Part shown: positions 48,171-58,121 of the stretch, one piece after another
Position numbering within the stretch: position 1 is the first letter of the stretch
How the letters are laid out: each line of letters opens with the position of its first letter
Origin: Sphingobacteriales bacterium
Lineage (GTDB): Bacteria > Bacteroidota > Bacteroidia > Sphingobacteriales > Sphingobacteriaceae
Direction of reading: 5' to 3'
Assembly: GCA_015655115.1 (NCBI GenBank)
Contig: JAATFQ010000290.1
Span: 1 to 64,000 of the forward strand
DNA: 64,000 nt
Translations under genes and position numbers: made by a program
The notes under the pieces: model-generated
Databases searched by the model: none
Told to the model about the DNA's origin: nothing
Seen by the model: only the letters and a program-made list of their open reading frames with translations

Positions 48171-48900
48171 AAATAGTTATTACAAGACTAATGTATAACT
48201 AAAATTCTAGTAATAAAAAATATTTATCCTTAATTAATGTTAAATGTTTTTTTTGTTGTTTTTGTATTGCTGATCTGCTTTATAAATCTTCTTTTGTAAT
48301 ATAACTTTTTCAAAATATTTCTTATTTAAATATAATGTTGGGTACTCATAAATCTGTTTCATGCGTTTTATTTGGTTTTTTGCCGTCAGAAAGTTTTACT
48401 ATTCGTCTTTACTTTATACTGTTGCAGTCTGTATCCGGGTAATTTTATCCGGTCCCTGGCGCTATTAATCCTGTGCTGGTTACGGGATATAGCGTTTTTT
48501 TATTATTAAACACTGAATTTATAAATGCAGGAATGAGAAATAGCTGAATATGGTTTTATCTTTTATTCAAATTATCATGCTGCAAGCTTGTTTTTCTATT
48601 CCCATTTTTGTGCTGATAAAATTCCTGCAAAAGCGATAATAAATAATATATCCGGTCATATATATGGATTACCAATTTATCTATCCGGCGGCTGGCAGAA
48701 TTCAGTATCATTTCAATTAAAAAAAGTCATTAAACAGGAATGAACAGGCTATCTGGCTAGTTTATATTGTACTTATAAACTATGATTTGAAATATATTCC
48801 TTTTTTTTAGATCCTATCAATACTTAATTACGTTTATAGTGATTAATAATTAGCATGAATTCATTTTTTTGTTGATTTAATCTAACCATTTTATTCTTAT

Positions 48901-49695
48901 ATGAACATAATATCCCTCTATAGAAATGCTATAGTTTTGTGCTTTCTATTGTCACTTTCATCGTGTATAACTAATAAAAATACTACATATTTTCAGGATA
49001 TCAGTCAATCCCAAAAAACGGTACTTCAGCAATCTGCAAAATATACTGAGCTCATTATACAAATTGACGATATTCTTTCCGTATCTATCTCTACCATAGA
49101 TCCGCAAAGTGTTGCGGCTGTAAATCAGGGTGTAAGTACAGCTATACTTGGTGCTGCAAATTCTACCGGTGCTGCCCAGCAGGTCAATGGGTTTTTAGTA
49201 GATAAAAACGGGGAGATCCAGCTTTCCATGATAGGAACAGTAAAAGTTGCCGGGCTCAGCACATTCGAGGCCAGGGAACTCATTTTAAAAAAGGCATTAT
49301 CCTATTACAAAGATCCGAATGTGCAGGTCCGTTTTGCCAATTTCCGGGTTACTGTATTGGGTGAAGTAAACCGGCCCGCAACCTATACCATTCCAAACGA
49401 ACAAGTTTCGGTTTTAGACGTCCTGGGCCTGGCGGGAGATCTGACTATCTATGGTATGCGTGAAAACGTAATGGTGATCAGGAACAATAACGGGACGAAG
49501 GAATTCGGGCGCCTGAATTTAAATTCCTCCGAGATCTTTAATAATCCATATTTCTATCTGAAGCAAAATGATTTGGTGTATATAGAGCCAAACAGGTCCA
49601 AAATTGCAGCGACGGATGCAAGCAGAACCCGCCTGATCACCATTGGGACATCAATGCTGTCGGCTATAATAGTGCTCTTAATCAGAGTGCTTTAA
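48901..49695 (+). CDS. Polysaccharide biosynthesis/export lipoprotein (Wza-like)
   Basis: Lipobox LSSC; IQIDDILSVSISTIDPQSVAAVNQ; VTVLGEVNRPATYTIPNEQVSVLDVLGLAGDLTIYG. Confidence 0.9.
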   Translation: MNIISLYRNAIVLCFLLSLSSCITNKNTTYFQDISQSQKTVLQQSAKYTELIIQIDDILSVSISTIDPQSVAAVNQGVSTAILGAANSTGAAQQVNGFLVDKNGEIQLSMIGTVKVAGLSTFEARELILKKALSYYKDPNVQVRFANFRVTVLGEVNRPATYTIPNEQVSVLDVLGLAGDLTIYGMRENVMVIRNNNGTKEFGRLNLNSSEIFNNPYFYLKQNDLVYIEPNRSKIAATDASRTRLITIGTSMLSAIIVLLIRVL

Positions 49696-49739
49696 ATAAT
49701 GTTCATCCTAATTTAATTATATAATAATAAGCCTGTTTA

Positions 49740-52121
49740 ATGAATAATATACCGGAGCCAATTGTTCCTCAGACCGATGAAAGAGAGAATAAGATCAATC
49801 TAAAAAAAGTAGTATTTAAATTTTTACGTATATGGCCATGGTTTGTCATCAGTATGATCGTGTGTACAGCCCTTGCCTATATTTATGTTAAATTACAGAC
49901 CCCAATTTATAAGATATCGGCAAAAGTCCTTGTTAATGACGAGAAAAAAGGGGGGATGGTTGGCCAGGGAGAGCTGCTGGGTGATCTGGGCGGATTGCTG
50001 AATCCGAAAAGTACAGTTGATAACGAGGTCGAGGTGTTGAAAACGCGCGACCTGTTAAAGAAAGTAGTAAATGACATGAACCTGAACATTACTTATTACA
50101 GTAGTGGAAAATTCAGGGATGTTGAGCTTTATGAAAGCCCTCTAAACGTAAAAATGGTGGAGCCGGATGATACCATCCGGACCACGCTGCTGACGGTGAT
50201 CCCTCTGGAAAAGGGGCGTATTCACCTGATCAATGAAGAAATAGATACTATAACCCTTATTAATCAAACATTCAGATTACCGGGAGTGGGTTACGTACAG
50301 TTCACAAGGAACCTGAAAGCGCCAATTACTTTTAAGGAATATGAGGTGAAAATCACTTCTGTCAATTCTAAGGTATCAGCATTGCTGCAACAGCTTTCCG
50401 TAGATATCTCCAATAAACAGGTAACGATCATAGAGTTGAGTTTAAACCATCCTATACCTAAAAAAGGAGAAGATATATTAAATAAGCTGATTGAAAAGTA
50501 TGTGCAGGGAAACATAGAGGATAAAAATATGGTAGCCGACAGCACGATTAAATTTATCCAAAACAGGCTAATTTATATCGGTCGTGAGCTGGGAGATCTG
50601 GAAGGGCATATACAGGGCTTTAAGGAGAAAAATAAGCTGACTGATATGTCAGAGCAGAGCAGGCTGCTGGTACAGAGCACCAGCACTTACGTCAATGACC
50701 TGGCTAAAGTAGAAACACAACTCAATATCTTAGGCAGTCTTCAGGATTACTTAAAAGACAGTTCCAAGAATAAAAGAGTGCTGCCAAGTGCCCTGGTGCC
50801 TGGAGATGTGGTGTTCAACGGGTTAATTGAAAGATATAATGCCTTATTGCTGGAGAGAGACCGGCGCCTGCTCAGCGTGACGGATACCAATCCGTATGTA
50901 TCTAACTTGGATGAGCAGATTGTCAATCTCAGAGCGGATATGCTTTCGAATATAGATAATTCTAAAAGAGGCCTGGAAATCACTAGGGCCGGATTAAAAG
51001 GGCAGGTTCAGGGTGCCGAAAACAGGATGCAGCGGATACCTGAAGCCGAAAGAAATTACCTTGACCTGGCACGTCAGCAGCAGATCAAGCAGGAGCTGTA
51101 TATCTTTCTGATGCAGAAAACAGAAGAAACGGCAATTTCTAAAACTTCAAATATTGCCAACTCCAAAATTATCGATTCCCCACAATCTGCAAACGTTCCT
51201 TTAAGCCCGCAGAAAAGCCTTATTTACCTGGTGGGACTGATTGCTGGTGTCTTAATTCCTGTTTCTACGGTATTGCTTTACGATTTATTCAATAATAAAG
51301 TCGTTAATAAGGAAGATATTGTGCGTATTACGGACGTACCTATTGTAGGTGAAATAAGCCACAATGATGGTCTTGGCAACCTGGTTGTGGCTGATAGCTC
51401 GAGATCCGCTATTTCAGAACAATTCAGGGCATTGCGTACTAATCTTTCTTTTTTCATGAAAGAAGAGGAAGATAAAGTGATTATGATTACTTCCAGCATG
51501 TCCGGAGAGGGGAAATCTTTTGCAGCCATTAATCTGGGCCATATCATTGCCTTGTCCGGAAAAAAGGTTTTGCTGATGGAGCTGGACCTGAGAAAACCGG
51601 GGTTATCCAGTAAGTTGGGCCACAATAAAAAAGACGGATATACTAACTATATCATTAACAGCCGTTCAGAAATAGACAATCTTGTAATACCGCTCGATAT
51701 TCATCATGATTTATTTTTGATGAGTTCAGGACCGTTACCTCCCAACCCTGCAGAGACCTTAATGAGTGCAGCAACAACCACATTGATGACGGAACTGAAG
51801 AAAAAATTCGACTATATTATCATTGATGCCCCACCTATCGGAGTGGTAACAGATGCCCAGCTATTATCAAAACACATTGATATCTGCCTGTATATTGTCA
51901 GACAAAAGTATACCGCTAAAGAGCAGCTAAATATTATACAGGACTTATACCAGGCAAAGAAAATGCGGAGAATGGGGATTGTCGTCAATGATATTCAGCA
52001 AACTGATGGTTATGGCTACGGCTACGGCTACGGTTACGGATATGGTTACGGTGCTTATGGGAACGAAAAAACAAAAGACACCATATTTCAGCAAATCAAA
52101 AAGAAATTTTTAAAGTCCTGA
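49740..52121 (+). CDS. Polysaccharide copolymerase/tyrosine autokinase (Wzc-like)
   Basis: Wzz domain; SSMSGEGKSFAAINLGHIIALSGKKVLLMELDLRKPGLS; YGYGYGYGYGYGYG tail. Confidence 0.92.
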   Translation: MNNIPEPIVPQTDERENKINLKKVVFKFLRIWPWFVISMIVCTALAYIYVKLQTPIYKISAKVLVNDEKKGGMVGQGELLGDLGGLLNPKSTVDNEVEVLKTRDLLKKVVNDMNLNITYYSSGKFRDVELYESPLNVKMVEPDDTIRTTLLTVIPLEKGRIHLINEEIDTITLINQTFRLPGVGYVQFTRNLKAPITFKEYEVKITSVNSKVSALLQQLSVDISNKQVTIIELSLNHPIPKKGEDILNKLIEKYVQGNIEDKNMVADSTIKFIQNRLIYIGRELGDLEGHIQGFKEKNKLTDMSEQSRLLVQSTSTYVNDLAKVETQLNILGSLQDYLKDSSKNKRVLPSALVPGDVVFNGLIERYNALLLERDRRLLSVTDTNPYVSNLDEQIVNLRADMLSNIDNSKRGLEITRAGLKGQVQGAENRMQRIPEAERNYLDLARQQQIKQELYIFLMQKTEETAISKTSNIANSKIIDSPQSANVPLSPQKSLIYLVGLIAGVLIPVSTVLLYDLFNNKVVNKEDIVRITDVPIVGEISHNDGLGNLVVADSSRSAISEQFRALRTNLSFFMKEEEDKVIMITSSMSGEGKSFAAINLGHIIALSGKKVLLMELDLRKPGLSSKLGHNKKDGYTNYIINSRSEIDNLVIPLDIHHDLFLMSSGPLPPNPAETLMSAATTTLMTELKKKFDYIIIDAPPIGVVTDAQLLSKHIDICLYIVRQKYTAKEQLNIIQDLYQAKKMRRMGIVVNDIQQTDGYGYGYGYGYGYGYGAYGNEKTKDTIFQQIKKKFLKS

Positions 52122-52171
52122 TTTATGTTAACAGAAAATAAAATAACTCATCTATCACAATTCTAACAGGA

Positions 52172-53467
52172 ATGATTACAATAAAAAATGCAAGGATTGC
52201 TATTATTGGGCTTGGCTATGTAGGCTTACCCTTAGCAATAGAATTTGGGAAAAAGTACCGCGTTTTGGGTTTTGACATTAATCTCGAACGTATCGGTGAG
52301 CTCAAGCTCGGCAAAGACAGGACCCGTGAGGCGAGTTTAGAAGATCTGCAGCAGGTAATCGTGGCTGAGCCAACAGACAATATCGGACTTAGTTTTTCTT
52401 CCGAAAGGGCAGATTTAATAGATTATAATATTTTTATTGTAACGGTGCCCACGCCAATAGATAAGTTTAAGGCACCAGACCTTATTCCTCTGATAAAGGC
52501 TTCTGAGATGTTAGGGAATATCCTTAAATCAGGAGATATTGTAATTTATGAATCCACTGTTTATCCCGGTTGTACGGAAGAAGATTGTGTACCTATACTC
52601 GAAAAGTTTTCCGGCTTAAAGTTTAATGCTGACTTTTTTGTAGGCTATTCTCCTGAAAGAATAAATCCGGGAGACAAGATCAATACCCTCACCAAAATTA
52701 AAAAGGTAACCAGCGGCTCTACCCCCGAGATCGCCAACCGTGTGAACAGCTTATATTCATCTATCATAGAGGCTGGTACCCATAAAGCACCCAGTATTAA
52801 AGTTGCTGAAGCTTCCAAAGCGATTGAGAATGCACAGCGTGATATCAACATTTCATTTGTCAATGAGCTCGCACTTATTTTCGACAGAATGGGGATCGAT
52901 ACTCAGGATGTAATTGATGCAGCGTCAACGAAATGGAACTTTCTGAACTACAGGCCAGGTTTGGTTGGCGGGCATTGCATTGGCGTAGATCCTTATTACC
53001 TGGTACATAAGGCACAATCCTTAGGTTATCATCCGATGGTGATACTTTCCGGAAGAAGAATCAACGATTGTATGGGGTCTTTTGTAGCCAATAAGGTAAT
53101 CAAATTAATGATTCAAAAGGACCATAAGATACAGGGGGCAAAAGCGCTGATCATGGGCATGACCTTTAAGGAGAATTGCCCCGACATCAGAAATACCAGG
53201 GTAGTTGATATCTACCGTGAGCTTACCCAGTTCGGTCTAAGCGTCGATATTTATGATCCCTGTGCAGACGGCCTGGAAGTAAAACAGGAGTATGGATTAG
53301 ACATTTTAAATGAGGTAAATGAGACGGCTCTCTACGATGCTATCATCGTTGCGGTAAGTCATAATGAATTTTTAGAATTTGATTTCCAAAAGTATAATTC
53401 CGTTAACGGAGTGGTTTTCGATACCAAAGCATTCCTGGATAGAAATCTTGTCAATGGAAGGTTGTAG
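52172..53467 (+). CDS. tviB: Nucleotide-sugar 6-dehydrogenase, TviB-like (UDP-GlcNAc to UDP-GlcNAcA)
   Basis: IAIIGLGYVGLPLAIEFGKKYRVLGFDIN; YESTVYPGCTEEDCVPILEK; RPGLVGGHCIGVDPYYL. Confidence 0.85.
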   Translation: MITIKNARIAIIGLGYVGLPLAIEFGKKYRVLGFDINLERIGELKLGKDRTREASLEDLQQVIVAEPTDNIGLSFSSERADLIDYNIFIVTVPTPIDKFKAPDLIPLIKASEMLGNILKSGDIVIYESTVYPGCTEEDCVPILEKFSGLKFNADFFVGYSPERINPGDKINTLTKIKKVTSGSTPEIANRVNSLYSSIIEAGTHKAPSIKVAEASKAIENAQRDINISFVNELALIFDRMGIDTQDVIDAASTKWNFLNYRPGLVGGHCIGVDPYYLVHKAQSLGYHPMVILSGRRINDCMGSFVANKVIKLMIQKDHKIQGAKALIMGMTFKENCPDIRNTRVVDIYRELTQFGLSVDIYDPCADGLEVKQEYGLDILNEVNETALYDAIIVAVSHNEFLEFDFQKYNSVNGVVFDTKAFLDRNLVNGRL

Positions 53468-53470
53468 ATC

Positions 53471-54469
53471 ATGGAATTAAGGAACAAAAGAGTTTTAATC
53501 ACGGGAGCAGACGGTTTCATCGGGAGCCATCTCACTGAAAGACTATTAAAAGAGCAATGCCATGTTAGGGCATTTGTTTATTATAATTCTTTTAACTCCT
53601 GGGGGTGGCTGGATACGCTTCCGAAGGAGATAAAAGATCAAATTGAGATCTTTACCGGCGATATCCGGGATCCTAATGGGGTACGCACCGCAATGAACGG
53701 GATTGATATTGTCTTTCACCTCGCTTCCCTGATTGCTATCCCTTTCAGCTATCATTCTCCCGATTCTTATATAGATACCAATGTAAAGGGCACCCTGAAT
53801 ATTATCCAGGCCGCCAGGGATTCTGCAGTGGAAAGGATTTTAGTGACTTCAACGTCGGAGGTATACGGTACTGCACAGTTTGTGCCGATCACAGAGCAAC
53901 ACCCCAAACAGCCTCAGTCGCCTTATGCAGCTTCAAAGATCGGAGCAGATTGTATTGCTGATTCTTTTTACAGAAGCTTTAATCTTCCCCTCACCATCGT
54001 CAGACCCTTTAATACTTATGGACCCAGGCAATCTGCCCGCGCGGTTATCCCCACCATTATTACGCAATTGCTGATGGGCTTGGTGGAGATCAAACTGGGT
54101 GATATTACACCAACACGCGATTTGCTCTATGTCAACGATACGGTGAGCGGTTTTATAGCTATAGCGAAATGTGATGAACTGATAGGCCATGAGGTAAATA
54201 TTGCAACACAATCTGAGATAACCATAGGAAACCTTGCCCGGGAGATTATAGCACAGATCAATCCTGCAGCCAGGATTGTTACTGACGATCAGCGGATGAG
54301 GCCTTCAAAGAGCGAGGTTTTCAGGCTCTTCGGTTCAAAGGAAAAGCTAACCAGCCATACGAGCTGGAAACCGGCATATTCATTTAATCAGGGCATGGCC
54401 GAAACTATTGACTGGTTCAGGAAAGAGGAGAATCTTGGAAAGTACAAAGCGGATATTTATAATATTTAA
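53471..54469 (+). CDS. legB: NAD-dependent 4,6-dehydratase, LegB-like
   Basis: VLITGADGFIGSHLTERLL; LIAIPFSYHSPDSYIDTNVKGTLNI; TSEVYGTAQFVPITEQHPKQPQSPYAASKIGAD. Confidence 0.88.
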   Translation: MELRNKRVLITGADGFIGSHLTERLLKEQCHVRAFVYYNSFNSWGWLDTLPKEIKDQIEIFTGDIRDPNGVRTAMNGIDIVFHLASLIAIPFSYHSPDSYIDTNVKGTLNIIQAARDSAVERILVTSTSEVYGTAQFVPITEQHPKQPQSPYAASKIGADCIADSFYRSFNLPLTIVRPFNTYGPRQSARAVIPTIITQLLMGLVEIKLGDITPTRDLLYVNDTVSGFIAIAKCDELIGHEVNIATQSEITIGNLAREIIAQINPAARIVTDDQRMRPSKSEVFRLFGSKEKLTSHTSWKPAYSFNQGMAETIDWFRKEENLGKYKADIYNI

Positions 54470-55615
54470 ATGATGATGAAGTATCAGGGGACAATAGATT
54501 TAATCAGGACATTTTATCCGGGGCAGGATTTTATTCCTTTGCATGAACCCCGGTTTAGAGGTAATGAAAAGAAATATCTGGCGGATACGATCGACTCCAC
54601 TTACGTATCGTCAGTTGGCGCTTATGTGGGACAGTTTGAGCGGATGATGTCTGACTTGTCCGAAACATCGGCGGCCGTTGCTACGGTAAACGGAACCTCA
54701 GCACTGCAGGTAGGTTTAAGGCTTTTAGGTGTAGGTGCCGGTGATGAGGTGATTACGCAGGCTCTTACTTTTGTGGCTACAGCTAATGCCATTGTTTATA
54801 ATGGCGCTGCCCCGGTATTTATTGATGTCGATCTGGATACCATGGGCCTGTCGCCTGTTGCCGTTTCGGAATTTTTAGAAGAGTTCGGCGAATTAAGGGC
54901 TGAGGGATGTTACAATAAAAAAACAGGTAAAAGGATTGCTGCGTGTATGCCGATGCACACTTTTGGTTTTCCTGTTCATTTAGACGAGTTGCTGCGGGTA
55001 TGTGAGACCTGGGCTATCCCTGTAATTGAGGATGCTGCCGAGGCTTTGGGAAGCAAATACAAGGGGAAGCCTGCAGGCAGTTTCGGTAAATTAGGGGCTT
55101 TTTCTTTCAATGGCAATAAGATCGTCACCTGCGGCGGCGGCGGGGCACTGGTGACAAATGAGCCGCAACTGGCAGAGCGGGGCAGATATCTGACTACCAC
55201 AGCAAAAAGACAGCACCCCTATGAGTTTTACCATGATGAACTGGGGTATAATTTCAGAATGCCCAATTTAAACGCGGCCCTGGCCTGCGCACAGTTAGAA
55301 CAGCTGCAATCATTTGTGGCGGAGAAGCGGTTACTCGCCGAAGCCTATCAGGCGCATTTCAAATCGACAGGCATAAATTTCAGGACCGAGCCGGAAGGTA
55401 CCCGGGCCAATTATTGGTTAATGACCGTCGAACTGGACAACCGGCAGGATAGAGATTTGTTCCTGCATTATTTTAATGCACATCAGGTGATGGTTAGACC
55501 CATATGGGCTTTGATGTTCAGGCTGCCCATGTTCGCAAAATGCTACGCCGATTCACAAAAGAATGCCAGATATCTGGAAGACAGAATAGTTAATATACCA
55601 AGCAGTGTCAGATAA
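54470..55615 (+). CDS. legC: DegT/DnrJ-type aminotransferase, LegC-like
   Basis: PLHEPRFRGNEKKYLADTIDSTYVSSVGAYVGQFE; VIEDAAEALGSKYKGKPAGSFGKLGAFSFNGNKIVTCGGGG. Confidence 0.88.
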   Translation: MMMKYQGTIDLIRTFYPGQDFIPLHEPRFRGNEKKYLADTIDSTYVSSVGAYVGQFERMMSDLSETSAAVATVNGTSALQVGLRLLGVGAGDEVITQALTFVATANAIVYNGAAPVFIDVDLDTMGLSPVAVSEFLEEFGELRAEGCYNKKTGKRIAACMPMHTFGFPVHLDELLRVCETWAIPVIEDAAEALGSKYKGKPAGSFGKLGAFSFNGNKIVTCGGGGALVTNEPQLAERGRYLTTTAKRQHPYEFYHDELGYNFRMPNLNAALACAQLEQLQSFVAEKRLLAEAYQAHFKSTGINFRTEPEGTRANYWLMTVELDNRQDRDLFLHYFNAHQVMVRPIWALMFRLPMFAKCYADSQKNARYLEDRIVNIPSSVR

Positions 55616-56240
55616 AATTGCAATCATAGGTTACTCAGGGCATGCATTTGTAGTTTCAGATGCAGCAATACTTTGTGGTATGCCCTTAAAATATTATTGC
55701 GAGCAATCGCCTTTACCTAAAAATCCGTTTGGCTTCACTTATCTGGGTAACGAATGGGCCGAAGATTTTAAAGGCTGGGAAGAAAAAGTCGGATTTATTT
55801 TGGGGATTGGCGACAATCTGCGGCGGGTAAAAACCGGCGGATGGATACTGAATAAGGGAGGGCTGATTCACAATGTGATACATCCGCATTCCTCTGTATC
55901 TACTTATTTCCAGTTGGGGACAGGTAATTTCATTTCCAGGAATGTCTCCGTCAACGCCTTTAGTAAAGTAGGAGATTTTTGTATCCTCAATACGGGCTGT
56001 ATCCTGGAACACGAATGTGAAATCGGCAACGGTGTTCATCTGGCTCCGGGTGCAGTTTTAGCAGGAAACGTGAAAGTTGGTGATTTAAGTTTTATCGGAG
56101 CCGGCTCCGTGCTGAAGCAGGGTATCTGCATTGGCAGCAACGTCATTATCGGGGCTGGTGCTGTAGTCATTAATGATGTTCCCGATAATACAATTATTGC
56201 AGGAAATCCTGGTAAATCTTTAGATAAATATAAGAACTAA
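55605..56240 (+). CDS. NeuD/PglD-family sugar acyltransferase, candidate LegH
   Basis: IAIIGYSGHAFVVSDAAILCG; left-handed beta-helix hexapeptides; GTG start overlapping the legC end. Confidence 0.8.
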   Translation: MSDKIAIIGYSGHAFVVSDAAILCGMPLKYYCEQSPLPKNPFGFTYLGNEWAEDFKGWEEKVGFILGIGDNLRRVKTGGWILNKGGLIHNVIHPHSSVSTYFQLGTGNFISRNVSVNAFSKVGDFCILNTGCILEHECEIGNGVHLAPGAVLAGNVKVGDLSFIGAGSVLKQGICIGSNVIIGAGAVVINDVPDNTIIAGNPGKSLDKYKN

Positions 56241-56273
56241 TCCTACTCCTGACCATTAAATAAATATACACCG

Positions 56274-57443
56274 ATGAAACCTACAAGGAAAATTATAGCT
56301 GTGTCTGGAGCCAGGTCTGATTACGATCTGCTGTTTAGTGTTTATGTGCAATTAAACAGGGATGAACGTTTTGATTTCAGTATGCTAATTACAGGCCCGA
56401 ACCTTTCAGATAATTACGGTTATACGGCTCAGTTTATAGAAAATGATGGATTTAAGATTGCGGGAAGGGTGTTTAATCTTATAGATTCCAATAAAAAGAT
56501 TGGCAGGATAATTTCCATCGGACTGCAGATACCTTCACTGGCTAATATCCTGTTGCAGGAAAAGCCGGATCTTGTATTGGTAGCGGGAGACCGGGAAGAG
56601 GCCATCAGTGTGACGATGACCTGTGCCTACATGGATATTGCAGTAGCACATTTTTTTGGCGGCGATATTGCAAAAGACGGAAATATTGATAATTCCGTCA
56701 GGTATGCAGCCAGCAAATTTGCCCATCTTCATTTCCCTTCATTGCCGCAGCACAGGGATACTTTGTTGAAACTGGGCGAAGACGACTGGCGTATTTTTGT
56801 GGTGGGAAATCCTGCTTTGGACCGTCTGCTTTCTGTAAAAAAGATCCCGAAAAATGAATTGCTCCGGCGTGTAGGTGCCAGGGCAGATATTGATGCTTTT
56901 TGTGTCCTGATACAACATCCCATTATTACCCAGGTGGATGCACAGTTCCACCACATCAGGCTGACATTAGATGCCCTTCTTGAATCGGGCTTACACTGTC
57001 TGATTAACTACCCTAATTCTGATGCGGGAAGTCTGCAGATTATAGAAGCTTATCAGGAATATGTACAGCGATATCCTGCACAATTCACCCTGTTCCAAAA
57101 TCTGGACCGGGAGACTTATGTCAATTTATTAAGGCAGGCTAAGTTCCTTCTTGGCAATTCCAGTTCCGGAATTGTTGAAGTTGGCAGTTTAGGTCTGCCT
57201 GCTATCAATATAGGTGAAAGGCAACGCGGCAGGCTCCATGGCGATAATGTTGTGTTTGTGGATAACGATAAAGAGCAGATTCTTGATGCAATAGCCTTTG
57301 TACAAACTGACGGGGCGTTTCTGGAACGGGTCAGGAAAAAAGAAAATCCATATGGTAAAGGTAGATCTGCAGAACTGGTGCTGGAGGTTTTAGCGAACAT
57401 TGCTATAGACGAGATATTAATTCATAAAAATATAAGCTATTAA
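56274..57443 (+). CDS. Hydrolysing UDP-sugar 2-epimerase, NeuC/LegG-like
   Basis: IIAVSGARSDYDLLFSVYVQL; LVAGDREEAISVTMTCAYMDIAVAHFFGGDIAKDGNIDNSVRYAASKFAHLHF; LLGNSSSGIVEVGSLGLPAINIGERQRGR. Confidence 0.88.
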   Translation: MKPTRKIIAVSGARSDYDLLFSVYVQLNRDERFDFSMLITGPNLSDNYGYTAQFIENDGFKIAGRVFNLIDSNKKIGRIISIGLQIPSLANILLQEKPDLVLVAGDREEAISVTMTCAYMDIAVAHFFGGDIAKDGNIDNSVRYAASKFAHLHFPSLPQHRDTLLKLGEDDWRIFVVGNPALDRLLSVKKIPKNELLRRVGARADIDAFCVLIQHPIITQVDAQFHHIRLTLDALLESGLHCLINYPNSDAGSLQIIEAYQEYVQRYPAQFTLFQNLDRETYVNLLRQAKFLLGNSSSGIVEVGSLGLPAINIGERQRGRLHGDNVVFVDNDKEQILDAIAFVQTDGAFLERVRKKENPYGKGRSAELVLEVLANIAIDEILIHKNISY

Positions 57444-57449
57444 GTACAC

Positions 57450-58121
57450 ATGAAAAACATTATTGTAATATCTGCACATCCAGATGATGAGATTATTGGT
57501 GCCGGAGGGACGTTATTAAAACATGTGACAAATGGCGATTCGGTTTATTGGTTAATTGTGACCAATATTTTTGAAAGTCATGGTTTTACCGGTGATAAGG
57601 TGGAAAGCAGGCAACAGGAGATTGCGACCGTTGCTAAAATGGCAGGGTTTAAGAAGGTATACCATTTGAATTATCCTACGATGTCTCTTTCGGAGAGTTC
57701 GCTGGTGAAAATGATTCCTGAGATCTCTTCAATCTTTTTGGAGGTGCGTCCGGAGATCATTTATTGTTTAAACCGCTCAGATGCACATTCTGATCACCGC
57801 GTTACGTTTGAAGCCGTCATAGCCTGTACGAAGTCTTTCAGATATCCATTTGTTAAGCAGGTGTTAATGTATGAATGTATTTCCGAAACAGAGTTTGCAC
57901 CAGCCCTGGCAGAGCGTGCTTTTTTGCCTAATTATTTCGTAGATATCTCCTCTTATTTAGAGGAGAAACTGAAGGTCCTGTCAGTTTATACATCCGAAAT
58001 AGGTGTGCATCCGTTTCCACGGAGTTTGAGAAATGTCGAAGCTCTTGCCACTTTCAGAGGAGCAATGGCCGGAGTTAACTATGCTGAAGCTTTCCAGCTG
58101 ATAAAATATATAGATAAATAA
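57450..58121 (+). CDS. PIG-L/LmbE family deacetylase
   Basis: VISAHPDDEIIGAGGTLLKHV; NRSDAHSDHRVTFEAVI. Confidence 0.9.
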   Translation: MKNIIVISAHPDDEIIGAGGTLLKHVTNGDSVYWLIVTNIFESHGFTGDKVESRQQEIATVAKMAGFKKVYHLNYPTMSLSESSLVKMIPEISSIFLEVRPEIIYCLNRSDAHSDHRVTFEAVIACTKSFRYPFVKQVLMYECISETEFAPALAERAFLPNYFVDISSYLEEKLKVLSVYTSEIGVHPFPRSLRNVEALATFRGAMAGVNYAEAFQLIKYIDK

